A stretch of 64,000 nucleotides of DNA from Oxalobacteraceae bacterium (GTDB lineage: Bacteria > Pseudomonadota > Gammaproteobacteria > Burkholderiales > Burkholderiaceae_D), in the NCBI GenBank assembly GCA_021298555.1, contig JAJTGE010000019.1, positions 1-64,000 on the forward strand, written 5' to 3'. Shown here piece by piece: positions 42,669 to 51,188 of this stretch (position 1 is its first letter; every line of letters starts with the position of its first letter). The notes beneath the pieces were generated by a model. The model was not told the DNA's origin. It was given only the letters and a program-made list of their open reading frames with translations, and did no database searches. Made by a program: the position numbers and the translations under genes.

Positions 42669-43517
42669 ATGTCTGCTCATGATCAACCACTGCATCTGGA
42701 CGCTAAGTCGCTACACAATCAGCGTGTATCTATTTATGAGCCAGAGCAGGCAGATAGAATTTTCCCCCGTATTCCCTTATTCAAATCACACGAAGAACAC
42801 CGGGCTTATTTGAAGCAGCGCTTAGTCGCCGCTTGTCGAGCGTTTGCTTTGAATAATCTTGATTATGGATTTGCGGGTCATTTGACCGTACGCGATCCTG
42901 AGCATCCGCATCTGTATTGGACTAACCCTATGTGCGTGCATTTTTCGCGCGTCAAGGTATCGAATTTATTACTGGCTGATCATGCAGGGAATGTGGTCGA
43001 GGGTGACTACGCTATTAATCGGGCTGGATATGTACTTCATGCAGCAGTGCATGAAGAGCATCCGGATATAGTCGCTATGTGCCATGCACACACTGAATAC
43101 GGTACTGCATTCGCATCATTGGGCAGGGCACTAGATCCTATCAGCCAAGATGCCTGTGCATTTTATGAGGACCATGTAGTGATTCGTGAAGAAGCAGGAC
43201 AGGTTGCTGTTGAAACGAGTGCTGGTAATAGCATAGCCCCACTATTTGCAGGTGTCAGAGCGGCTATACATCAAAATCATGGATTACTAACTGTTAGCCG
43301 CCATAGCATAGAAGCGGCCGCATTTTGGTTCATAGCGCTGGAACGTTGTTGCAAGCAGCAGCTCATGATAGAGGCGGGGGGTCATCAGCCGGTTCATGTG
43401 CCGCATGACCGTGCGATTTACAGTCGTGAACATGTAGGTAGTGAATACATAGGCTGGTTGCACTTCCAACCTATCTGGGATCAGTTGATTGCAACGCAGC
43501 CGGATATGTTTGACTAG
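42669..43517 (+). CDS. Class II aldolase/adducin-family protein
   Basis: A 282-residue protein with the class II aldolase fold. Features are the start of the domain RLVAACRAFALNNLDYGFAGHLTVRDPEH, metal ligands in HEEHPDIVAMCHAHTEYGTAF and the third His in HQNHGLLTVSRHSIEAAAFWF. Family members are zinc-dependent aldolases, epimerases or decarboxylases; several aromatic- or sugar-acid pathways use them. The substrate cannot be read from sequence. It has its own spaced 5' region and is convergent with the glutaredoxin-like gene. Confidence 0.82.
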   Translation: MSAHDQPLHLDAKSLHNQRVSIYEPEQADRIFPRIPLFKSHEEHRAYLKQRLVAACRAFALNNLDYGFAGHLTVRDPEHPHLYWTNPMCVHFSRVKVSNLLLADHAGNVVEGDYAINRAGYVLHAAVHEEHPDIVAMCHAHTEYGTAFASLGRALDPISQDACAFYEDHVVIREEAGQVAVETSAGNSIAPLFAGVRAAIHQNHGLLTVSRHSIEAAAFWFIALERCCKQQLMIEAGGHQPVHVPHDRAIYSREHVGSEYIGWLHFQPIWDQLIATQPDMFD

Positions 43518-43541
43518 TCGCAATCATTCCCTGCGCAAGTT

Positions 43542-43922
43542 TTACTGAATACGTACAGCGTTTAATAGATTCTTTAATTCACCTGAATCAGCCAGCGCTT
43601 TTAAATCCTCAAGGCCGCCTATCAGTACGCCATCGATAAAAATCATGGGAAATGTCGGCCAGCCAGTCCACATTTTCAATGCGTTTCGGCGTCGCCATTG
43701 CGAAAAATAATTTCCATATTCCAGGTAGCGATAAGCCACACCTTGCTTATCTAGTAGCTTACGTGCGTTGGAGACCATAGGATTAGTCGCCATTCCAATC
43801 ACGACCACCCTATTTTCTGTAATACATGCTTGAGCTTCTTCGATAATGTCTCGGTGGCTGGCGGCGATGGCGTTACGTATAGCAGGGTGGATCAAGATTT
43901 CATCCAAGACGGGGCGCGGCAT
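43542..43922 (-). CDS. Glutaredoxin-fold protein without active-site cysteine
   Basis: A 126-residue protein. Residues about 37-112 follow the monothiol glutaredoxin pattern: VVVIGMATNPMVSNARKLLDKQGVAYRYLEY and MWTGWPTFPMIFIDGVLIGGLEDLKAL. The position of the CGFS/CPYC motif reads NPMVS, with no cysteine, so thiol chemistry is excluded. The TGWPTFP and GGxxDL segments, which contact glutathione or a cluster in real glutaredoxins, are kept. The only cysteine is in the N-terminal EEAQACIT. Function unknown; it may be a glutathione-binding or structural protein. Confidence 0.7.
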   Translation of the reverse strand: MPRPVLDEILIHPAIRNAIAASHRDIIEEAQACITENRVVVIGMATNPMVSNARKLLDKQGVAYRYLEYGNYFSQWRRRNALKMWTGWPTFPMIFIDGVLIGGLEDLKALADSGELKNLLNAVRIQ

Positions 43923-44050
43923 GTGGTCTCCTAAGTGTTTTGGTGATGAATCAGAGCGTGAACTTCATATGAAAAATCTGCTTAAAAGCGATTTATGAGA
44001 GATGCAGATTTAGGGTAAATATTAAAAATCATAAATACTTTAGTAAAAAT

Positions 44051-44105
44051 TTAATTTAGCTATATTCATTTTTCATGGAGTCGTCATACAACTAAGCTAA
44101 ATTAA
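44051..44105. repeat. 11-bp inverted repeat in the 43923-44181 spacer
   Basis: TTAATTTAGCT (44051-44061) and AGCTAAATTAA (44095-44105) are perfect inverted copies 33 bases apart, in the AT-rich region between the divergent glutaredoxin-like and phosphoesterase genes. It could be a regulator site or a stem in the leader. Confidence 0.5.
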
Positions 44106-44181
44106 TTTTTCAAAATAGTTCGATAACTAGGCACTAGCTGTAAAGCAGTATCTGGTGCAACAAGTTTCAGGATGCGTAGAT

Positions 44182-44994
44182 ATGACTACTTTCAAATTAG
44201 CGCAATTTTCAGACACGCATGTGGTCAGGAAAAACTCGGTTCTAGGCAATGGTGTAGACAGTAATCACGCATTACGAGCAGCAGTGTATAACATCATTAG
44301 GTCTGATGATATTCAGAGCTTACTGATTTCAGGCGATTTAGTTGAACGCGGCGAAATCTATGAGTATTTCGAGCTAAGAAATATTCTTGATCCACTCTTG
44401 GGTCTCAAACCGGTGTATCTCATGTTAGGTAATCACGATGTACGAGATAATTTTCTTGGTGTATTTAGAGACTATCCATTTATTGATCAGGCGAATAAAC
44501 AATGGGGTGTGCAATATTCTGTCAATTTGACAGCCACGCACGCTCTGGTAGTTTTAGATACGCTCAAAGAAGGTCGTGATGCGGGTTATCTAAATAGCGA
44601 TAGCTTAATTTGGCTGGACCGTACATTAGAACGTCATCGTGACAAAAATGTACTGCTAGCCATGCATCACCCCATGATAGATGTGGGAAGTTCCATGCTA
44701 AATCAAATGAATTTAGTAAATCATTCTGACTTAAGCGCTATTTTGCATAAACATAGCAACGTCATGCGTATTCTTTGTGGCCATGTTCATCGCGAGGTGA
44801 CGGGTACGTTTGGATCGATTCCAGTTCAAGTATGCCCGAGTACGGCCTTTGCCTATCCCGCTAATTTGAATGAAAATAATGTTGGTGACTTGTGTCGTGA
44901 TGATCCAGGCTATGTAGTTCATGAAATCACAAACGATACTCTTTCCAGCACACTTCATAGTTTGCACTTGCATGTTTGTCAGGTGGCGGTTTAA
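44182..44994 (+). CDS. CpdA-like metallophosphoesterase
   Basis: About 270 residues. The calcineurin-type metal motifs are all present: FSDTHV, SGDLVERG, LGNHDVRDN, MHHPMID and CGHVHREVTG. The order and spacing match class III cyclic nucleotide phosphodiesterases such as CpdA, which hydrolyse cAMP in the cytoplasm. The spacer regions differ, so another phosphodiester is possible. ATG 44182 starts the conserved part; GTG 44155 adds nine residues without support. Confidence 0.8.
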   Translation: MTTFKLAQFSDTHVVRKNSVLGNGVDSNHALRAAVYNIIRSDDIQSLLISGDLVERGEIYEYFELRNILDPLLGLKPVYLMLGNHDVRDNFLGVFRDYPFIDQANKQWGVQYSVNLTATHALVVLDTLKEGRDAGYLNSDSLIWLDRTLERHRDKNVLLAMHHPMIDVGSSMLNQMNLVNHSDLSAILHKHSNVMRILCGHVHREVTGTFGSIPVQVCPSTAFAYPANLNENNVGDLCRDDPGYVVHEITNDTLSSTLHSLHLHVCQVAV

Positions 44995-45366
44995 TTTTTT
45001 TGTGCTGGTGATAAAACTGCGCAAGCATTACATAGCGATCGTGGAGTGCAGGGATACCATGTCTCAGGCAGAGGCATCCAGCGGGATGTGGATGTTGTTC
45101 AACGAGTAAGCGCACGACAACCGTGACTAGCAAAAACGGCAATAAGATGTTCCCATCCAAGCGGCCGTGGATGATCAGCCACTAAACGAGTACGAGCTAG
45201 CGCCCACATAGTAGGATCGATGCTGAGTTACTTGCTATCTTTTAGCTTGATGTGACACCTAAACCCCGCGCTCTGCACAGCGCGGGGTTTTTGCATTTAT
45301 GCTGTCGGTGTTTCCATAATTAAGGCACAGAGTGCTTTGCTCACTCACGAAAAGGATTAACTATCT
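44995..45366 (+). other. 372-base intergenic region
   Basis: No convincing gene; short frames overlapping the phosphoesterase end are shadows. It contains a strong terminator (45261-45293) and the 5' region of the next secreted-protein gene. Confidence 0.5.
45261..45293 (+). terminator. Rho-independent terminator
   Basis: Stem AAACCCCGCGCT / AGCGCGGGGTTT with a CTGCAC loop and a T run of five. It lies 260 bases after the phosphoesterase stop and before the gene at 45367. The long distance suggests either a long 3' leader or a small transcript in between. Confidence 0.85.
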
Positions 45367-45759
45367 ATGAATTTACGTCTGTTATTTACTTTGTTTTGTA
45401 TCTTGTCCTCGAATGCTTTTGCTGGCGGCTTGGTTTTGGTCCGCTATGCCGAAACTGAACAGGCGATTCATTATTTCGACAGCATACAAATGAGAAAAAT
45501 GGGTGATACCGCTTTTGTGTGGGATATGCATGATCTCAAGACAGCCGCTAAAACGCCGGGTGGATTTACCTATTTCACCATAGGGTATGCCGTTGAATAT
45601 CAATGCCGCGCACAAAAGCGTAGGACGCTCGCTATTAAATGGTTTGAAAAACATTTAGGCGAGGGCGCTTCAAAGAGCCAGGAAGGCGTCGTGAGTGACT
45701 GGATCGTCATTACGCCCGAATCGTTGGAAGGCCAACTCTTTAATCATGTTTGCGAATAG
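45367..45759 (+). CDS. Surface-adhesin-E-like secreted protein
   Basis: A 130-residue protein with a clear signal peptide (MNLRLLFTLFCILSSNAFA). The mature part starts GGLVLVRYAETEQAIHYFD, then TAFVWDMHDLKTAAKTPGGFTYFTIGYAVEYQCRAQKRRTLAIKWFEKHLG and a terminal HVC. The W-x-hydrophobic start, Y-F-D and YQCRAxKRR segments match the surface-adhesin E family. It is preceded by AAGGAT and isolated by the terminator upstream. Role unknown; two similar proteins are elsewhere in the window. Confidence 0.62.
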   Translation: MNLRLLFTLFCILSSNAFAGGLVLVRYAETEQAIHYFDSIQMRKMGDTAFVWDMHDLKTAAKTPGGFTYFTIGYAVEYQCRAQKRRTLAIKWFEKHLGEGASKSQEGVVSDWIVITPESLEGQLFNHVCE

Positions 45760-45940
45760 ATCAGTTGAGATAGAAATCACTAGGTGAAATAGTGTTTCAA
45801 TTTTAAGAACACTTAAAAAAACGCACGATCGGTCAGTTTCTTATAAAATCAACGACCCCAACAACATTGTTCCCCGATCTCATCCGTTTGTAGCCACCAC
45901 CCTCAAAGTAGAGGAAGTCTTTGGCTCACGCTATGTTGGT

Positions 45941-48097
45941 GTGATTGGCATCACGCCCAAAGAGGGCGATGTATTTAATCCCCAAGTCTTGGAAAAAGTT
46001 CAACGCATAACCGCCAAGCTACGAGAAACACCCCGCGTGGTGAAGGCCAATCTTTTATCCGTGTCAGCGCGTCGAGCAAAAGATATTCGAGGCACCGAGG
46101 AGGGCATGGAAGTCAAACAAATGATGACTGATGTTCCCAAGACGCCCGAACAGATGGCCGCCTTAAAAGATGCGCTGGAACGCAATACGGCTTACATGAA
46201 TTCTGTCGTATCCAAGGATTTTAAAACTATCACTGTACTAGCTGAAGTTCGCGATGCCACGCCAGAAGAACTCAAGCAAGGCAAGGGCGGCTTTAGTTAT
46301 GTGAATAATAAAATTTTGGACATTGTGAATGCCGAACGCGATGATTCTGTTGATATCGTGGTCACTGGCTATCCTGCATTCTTGGCGCTCTTAGAGCAGT
46401 TCTCAGGCCGAACGGGATTATTGCTCCTGATAGCTATAGGCATCATAGGTGTGATTCATTACGAAGCTTTCCGCACTATGCAGGGACTAATACTGCCGCT
46501 GGTTACTCCCATCATTGCGGTTATCTGGGGTAAAGGATTTATGGGTCTGGCGAACGTGCCGCTGGATATTTTTAACATGTCCACCCCGATACTAATACTC
46601 GCGGTGGGGGCAGGGCATGCGGTGCAGATGCTCAAGCGATATTACGAAGAGTACAACCGACTTCGACTTGATGACAGTCTCACGCCCAAAGAAGCCAATC
46701 GACTTGCCGTGATTGAATCAATCGTGAAGATAGGTCCGGTAATGTTGATAGCTGGTCTGGTAGCTTCGGCTGGCTTTTTCTCGCTCATGATTTTCGATAT
46801 CGTGTCTATTCGTGTATTTGGTATTTTTTCTGGTGTTGGTATTTTGTCTGTACTCATTGTGGAAATGACCTTTATTCCTGCGCTGCGTGCCATTCTGCCT
46901 GCCCCGGGCGAAAAAGAAGCACGTATGGAGCGTGAAGAGCGTATCTGGGATCGCATCACTGGTTTTTACGCCAACCTGATTTTAGGGCCGAGCAGAGATC
47001 GTATTTTTATGGTGGCCGGCGCTATTGTTGTGATTGCCTTAGTCGGCATGTCCCAACTCAAAATCGAGAGTGCACTTAAAAAATATTTTGATCCTAATCT
47101 GCCATTGATGGTGGCTGACCGTAAGCTCAATGAGCGTATGGCTGGCACGAACAATATTTATTTAATGATCGAAGGCGATAAAGTCGATGCCATTAAAGAT
47201 CCGGCAGTTTTACGCGCTATGGATGAATTGCAGCTATTTGTTTCGCAGCAGCCTAATATAGGTAAAGTGATTTCGATTGCTGAATTTATCAAGCGCATGA
47301 ATCAATCGATGAATGCTGATAAACCTGAATTTTTCAGTATTCCTGATAAGCAAACGACTATTGCGGAATACCTGTTGCTCTACACCATGTCAGGTGAACC
47401 TGGTGATTTTGATCCCTACGTAGACTACGACTACCGTATGGCTAATATGGTGGTCTTTACGCATAGCGACAGTACAGCTGACATGAAAGACCTTTGGGTA
47501 AAAATTCAGCAATTTACTGAGGAAAAATTTCCAAAAAATATTAAAGTCAGCATAGGTGGTAGCGTTGCACAAAGCGCCGCTATTACCGATGTCATCGTAA
47601 AAGATAAAATTCTTAACGTAATACAGATCGCCAGCGTGGTTTTTATTGCTGCATCGCTGGTCTTCCGTTCTGCGTGGGCAGGTGTGTTGGTAGTCACACC
47701 CTTACTGCTTTCGGTATTGGTCAACATGGGCCTAATAGGATTATTAGGCCTGCGTTTGAATGTACCGGTAGCCCTGACATCGGCATTGGCTATAGGTATA
47801 GGTGCTGACTATGCAATCTATATGTTGTTCCGTCTGCGAGAAGAAATGGCCACGGGAACAACTGAAGATGAAGCCTTTCGTAAGGTACTGCGTACCGCAG
47901 GCAAGGCCTGTTTGTTTGTAGCCTCAGCTGTAGCAGGTGGTTATGCGGTTCAGGCCGGTTCGCGCGGCTACTATCCTCACACATGGAATGCACTATTAAT
48001 TGGTACAGCTATGTTGGTCAGCGTGACGGCTGCTTTGACTGTTATGCCAGCGTTGGTACATAAATACCGTCCAAAATTTATTTTCAAAGGAGAGTAA
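45941..48097 (+). CDS. RND/MMPL-type exporter lacking its N-terminal helix
   Basis: A 718-residue frame with the RND hydrophobic-exporter layout: a periplasmic part, helices at about 165-300 (GVIHYEAFRTMQGLILPLV; STPILILAVGAGHAVQMLKRYYEEY; GPVMLIAGLVASAGFFSLMIF), a second half starting about 340, and final helices including ALTSALAIGIGADYAIYMLFRLREE. The conserved region continues upstream without a stop to 45788 (YKINDPNNIVPRSHPFV; VEEVFGSRYVGVIG). It has no start codon and no first membrane helix there. GTG 45941 is the first formal start. The gene is therefore 5'-truncated or its start is unusual. LolA-like and barrel genes follow without a gap. Confidence 0.7.
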   Translation: MIGITPKEGDVFNPQVLEKVQRITAKLRETPRVVKANLLSVSARRAKDIRGTEEGMEVKQMMTDVPKTPEQMAALKDALERNTAYMNSVVSKDFKTITVLAEVRDATPEELKQGKGGFSYVNNKILDIVNAERDDSVDIVVTGYPAFLALLEQFSGRTGLLLLIAIGIIGVIHYEAFRTMQGLILPLVTPIIAVIWGKGFMGLANVPLDIFNMSTPILILAVGAGHAVQMLKRYYEEYNRLRLDDSLTPKEANRLAVIESIVKIGPVMLIAGLVASAGFFSLMIFDIVSIRVFGIFSGVGILSVLIVEMTFIPALRAILPAPGEKEARMEREERIWDRITGFYANLILGPSRDRIFMVAGAIVVIALVGMSQLKIESALKKYFDPNLPLMVADRKLNERMAGTNNIYLMIEGDKVDAIKDPAVLRAMDELQLFVSQQPNIGKVISIAEFIKRMNQSMNADKPEFFSIPDKQTTIAEYLLLYTMSGEPGDFDPYVDYDYRMANMVVFTHSDSTADMKDLWVKIQQFTEEKFPKNIKVSIGGSVAQSAAITDVIVKDKILNVIQIASVVFIAASLVFRSAWAGVLVVTPLLLSVLVNMGLIGLLGLRLNVPVALTSALAIGIGADYAIYMLFRLREEMATGTTEDEAFRKVLRTAGKACLFVASAVAGGYAVQAGSRGYYPHTWNALLIGTAMLVSVTAALTVMPALVHKYRPKFIFKGE

Positions 48098-48098
48098 T

Positions 48099-48941
48099 GT
48101 GAGTTATTCATCTATCGAAGTTAAACCTAGTGCATCTGGTTTTAATCGCTTGCGCATTGCAGGCCTGAGAGCAGGTCTAATTGCGGCACTCACTCTTCCT
48201 GCGGCTGCTTGGGCACTGACTGCCGTTGAAATCATGGATAAGAATTTTGTGGTCGGTAAATATGCTGATTCCACATCGGATACCACCATGACATTAACGA
48301 ACAAATCAGGCCAGCAGCGTGTGCGAAAAACTTTTGGTACATCTAAGCTTGATGCCAACGGAATAGACAATAAACGCATGACACGTTTTCTTGAACCTAC
48401 AGATGTCAAAGGAACGGTCTCTTTGTTAGTGGAGCATTCGGACAAAGATGACGATATCTGGATTTACCTGCCTAGCGTGAAGAAAGTTCGCCGTCTGATT
48501 TCCAGCAATAAAAAAGACAGCTTTGTGGGTACAGATTTTTCTTATGGCGATGTGATCGGTCACAAGGTCAAAGAGTGGAATCACACGCTGGTCAAAGAAG
48601 AGGATATTGACGGCAAGACTTGCTACGTGATCGAATCCACACCCAAAGATGCCACTGTCAAAACCAATACCGGCTATTCCAAGCGCGTGGGTTGGATACA
48701 GAAAGATAATTTTGTTACCGTCAAAGCGATTGCTTACGATGAGGCTGGAGAATTACTTAAAGAGGCTAAGTATTCTCACTGGAAGGAAGTCGATACCGTT
48801 AAACACAAATGGCAGGCTGGCATATTAGAGGCCAAAAATCTTCAGACAGGCCACAGCACCGTTATTACTATTGACCAGTTCAAAGTCAATAATGGTGTAA
48901 AGGATGACTTCTTCACTACCCGCTACATGGAACAGCAATGA
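48099..48941 (+). CDS. LolA-like outer-membrane lipoprotein-sorting protein
   Basis: A 280-residue exported protein starting with GTG. A long N terminus with a hydrophobic signal segment (LRAGLIAALTLPAAAWALTA) precedes the LolA/LolB-like domain: VEIMDKNFVVGKYADSTSDTTMTLTNKSGQQ, RMTRFLEPTDVKGTVSLLVEHSDKDDDIWIYLPSVKKVRRLISSNKKDSFVGTDFSYGDV. This COG2834-type protein regularly accompanies RND exporters of the MMPL type and an outer-membrane protein, and probably carries a lipid across the periplasm. It starts one base after the exporter stop and overlaps the next gene by four bases. Confidence 0.82.
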   Translation: MSYSSIEVKPSASGFNRLRIAGLRAGLIAALTLPAAAWALTAVEIMDKNFVVGKYADSTSDTTMTLTNKSGQQRVRKTFGTSKLDANGIDNKRMTRFLEPTDVKGTVSLLVEHSDKDDDIWIYLPSVKKVRRLISSNKKDSFVGTDFSYGDVIGHKVKEWNHTLVKEEDIDGKTCYVIESTPKDATVKTNTGYSKRVGWIQKDNFVTVKAIAYDEAGELLKEAKYSHWKEVDTVKHKWQAGILEAKNLQTGHSTVITIDQFKVNNGVKDDFFTTRYMEQQ

Positions 48942-50224
48942 GCTTGATGTCTTATTTTAAGCCCCGGTTTTCCGGGGCTTTTTATATCGCTTGTTTGACT
49001 TTGTTTGCTCCAGCCTTTATATCCGTGGCTTGTGCACAAGATGCTAACGACATGGCACCACCTGTAAGAGATACAGTATCAACAGACGCTGGCGTTCGTA
49101 AACAGCTCAATGCCATAGGTTTGACTGGATCACTACGCGGGGGGTACTGGAGTTCTAACCGTTTATATGATGATGTATCCAACATCGGAACGGGGTCCGT
49201 TTGGTTAAAGCTGGATAAAAAACTAAGTAACGGTATAGGTTTGTTTGCCGAAGGTTTCGCTGCCCGTGAAGATATGAGATCAACAGGTAATTCTCGCAAT
49301 CGTTTGCGTGAAGCCTATGTAGAAACACGCTCAGGGGCTTTCGATTTCCGCGTAGGTAAGCAAATCATTGCCTGGGGCAGGACAGACCGGCTAAATCCTA
49401 CCGATAACCTCACGCCACGCGACGCCAGACTGATGGCGGCCGATGTTGATGAAGATCGCTTCGGTTCCATGGCTGGTAAAGCATCTTGGAATATGGATGC
49501 TTACACCAGCATTACGGGTATATGGCTGCCAGAGTTTCAACCAAACACACTATTTTTACGTTCGGGCTTGAAAGAGACTGTGCCTAACAGTCGTCGACAA
49601 TGGGCAGTTAAATTTGATCAATCCGGTAAAGACTTGGATTGGTCGGTCTCGTATTTTGATGGTTATGATTTAAATGGTGATTTGTCAGCTGCTCGGGTAC
49701 TCAAACATTACCGCACTCAGGTTCTCGGCGTGGATGCGGCAACGACCCGAGGTTCCTATCGATTTGCAGTCGAATCAGCATTTACACGTACAGAAGATCC
49801 TACTGGCACAGATGATTTTATTAAAAATCCGTTCCTGTATACAGTGATGGGTGTAGAGCGAGATTTTGGTAATAACACGAGCGGTATCGTACAAGTGTTT
49901 AACCGCACTGTGAGCAATTACAGTCAACCACCTACCGCGGCTCGCTTACATGCCATCTTGGCGAATCAGCTAGATCGAACACAAAATGGTGTCAGCATAC
50001 GCATTGCAAAAAAATGGTGGAATGAAACGCTAGAAACTGAATTATCCGGAGTCAGTCTGTTAAATCGCCATGGCTATTTGATACGCCCCCGCATGACGTA
50101 TCTGTGGAGTGATCAGGTAAAAATCCTAAGTGGCTATGAGTACTATCAGGGTAGTAACGATACCTTGTATGGTCTGCTGAATAAAAACAGCCTACTATTT
50201 ATAGAGATGCGCTATTTTTACTAG
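48938..50224 (+). CDS. DUF1302-like outer-membrane beta-barrel protein
   Basis: A 428-residue protein with a signal peptide (AFYIACLTLFAPAFISVACAQ) and a beta-rich body. It has repeated amphipathic strands such as GSVWLKLDKKLSNGIGLFAEGFAARED, RLREAYVETRSGAFDFRVGKQIIAWGRTDRLNPTDNLTPRDARLMAADVDEDRFG and a C-terminal aromatic SLLFIEMRYFY typical of outer-membrane insertion. The AWGRTDRLNPTDNLTPRD string is typical of the DUF1302 group that pairs with RND/LolA-like proteins. The first 20 codons contain a perfect terminator hairpin. It overlaps the LolA-like gene in ATGA. Confidence 0.78.
   Translation: MSLMSYFKPRFSGAFYIACLTLFAPAFISVACAQDANDMAPPVRDTVSTDAGVRKQLNAIGLTGSLRGGYWSSNRLYDDVSNIGTGSVWLKLDKKLSNGIGLFAEGFAAREDMRSTGNSRNRLREAYVETRSGAFDFRVGKQIIAWGRTDRLNPTDNLTPRDARLMAADVDEDRFGSMAGKASWNMDAYTSITGIWLPEFQPNTLFLRSGLKETVPNSRRQWAVKFDQSGKDLDWSVSYFDGYDLNGDLSAARVLKHYRTQVLGVDAATTRGSYRFAVESAFTRTEDPTGTDDFIKNPFLYTVMGVERDFGNNTSGIVQVFNRTVSNYSQPPTAARLHAILANQLDRTQNGVSIRIAKKWWNETLETELSGVSLLNRHGYLIRPRMTYLWSDQVKILSGYEYYQGSNDTLYGLLNKNSLLFIEMRYFY
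48959..48984 (+). terminator. Terminator-like hairpin inside the start of the barrel gene
   Basis: Perfect nine-base stem AAGCCCCGG / CCGGGGCTT with a TTTT loop followed by TTTTA. It lies 18-43 bases after the stop of the LolA-like gene and covers codons 8-16 of the barrel gene, whose start is ATG 48938. Confidence 0.75.
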
Positions 50225-50230
50225 CCAAAT

Positions 50231-50800
50231 TTAGCAAGTCGTATAAATAGTGTTTTTAGGTGCTGAGAGTAGTTGACGGACCATGGGTTCGAAAAATGAC
50301 AATGGCAGATGGTCGTAGCCGGGATCAAACGCCGGTGCGTCATACTTCTCACAAAATTCCAGAGTACGGTCGTACACCGCTTGACCCTTGAATTGATCGC
50401 GTAAATTTCTATCCATGTCCAGATGATGGAAAAAATAATAGGCCTGAAACATGCCATGTTTTTCTACCATCTCAAAATTCTCTGGGCTGACAAAGGGCTT
50501 GAGCAGGGCGGCTGCAATATCGGGATGGTTGTAACTGCCCAGCGTGTCACCAATATCGTGTAACAACGCACACACAACATATTCATCATCTTTGCCATCA
50601 CGATGTGCCAGGGTGGCCGTCTGCAAACTATGCGTTAATCGATCGACGGCAAATCCACCCGTGTCGCCATCGAGTAGCTTTAAATGTGCAATGACACGGT
50701 CAGGAAGCTTAGCTGCGTAAGCACGAAAATCCTCAACAATGATATTCCAATCGTCTTCGGTGCTATCTCGCATATCCGTAAATGTTGCGCGCTGCAGCAT
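50231..50800 (-). CDS. HD-domain protein, PhnZ/MIOX-like
   Basis: About 189 residues, starting at ATG 50800 with AAGGAACG. The metal motifs are in HSLQTATLAHRDGKDDEYVVCALLHDIGDTLGSYNHPDIAAALLKPF and VEKHGMFQAYYFFHH, with Asp in FDPGYDHLPLSFF. The HSLQTA, D-E, LLHDIGD and H-x-x-IAA string matches mixed-valent di-iron oxygenases such as PhnZ and myo-inositol oxygenase more than plain phosphohydrolases. Such enzymes cleave C-P or C-C bonds with O2. The substrate is unknown. It is convergent with the barrel gene. Confidence 0.72.
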   Translation of the reverse strand: MLQRATFTDMRDSTEDDWNIIVEDFRAYAAKLPDRVIAHLKLLDGDTGGFAVDRLTHSLQTATLAHRDGKDDEYVVCALLHDIGDTLGSYNHPDIAAALLKPFVSPENFEMVEKHGMFQAYYFFHHLDMDRNLRDQFKGQAVYDRTLEFCEKYDAPAFDPGYDHLPLSFFEPMVRQLLSAPKNTIYTTC

Positions 50801-51188
50801 ATAACGTTCCTTATAGATTTCAGTGAATATTCCTATCATAGCGTGTCTGTCACAAACGAGCCAGGCGACTAGCCTACATCACAGATCACAAAGCGTATGT
50901 TTGCTTTTGCCGAAGTTATAAGGATGACCCCTACGTCAGTGTTGACCTACTCCGTTTCTAGGCTGGCGATATCAAATTAACTATGCCTGGTAATTGATGC
51001 ATTTGTATGTCGTGCGTGATGAGATTATGCCTAAAGTCCGGTTATCATTGGATGTAAACGTAGTTGTAAGAGGATAGACCTACAGTATTGAAGAACTGCG
51101 CAAGTACAGGGCCATAGGCCTTATGTATATTGCTGCATTTACTTTGATGACGGTGGTCATTTCGAGTGTTGTTTTATAAGGTAAAAAA

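Noticed and set aside
44921..45160. Short frames on both strands after the phosphoesterase gene
   Set aside because: They overlap the phosphoesterase 3' end or lack ribosome sites; no recognisable product.
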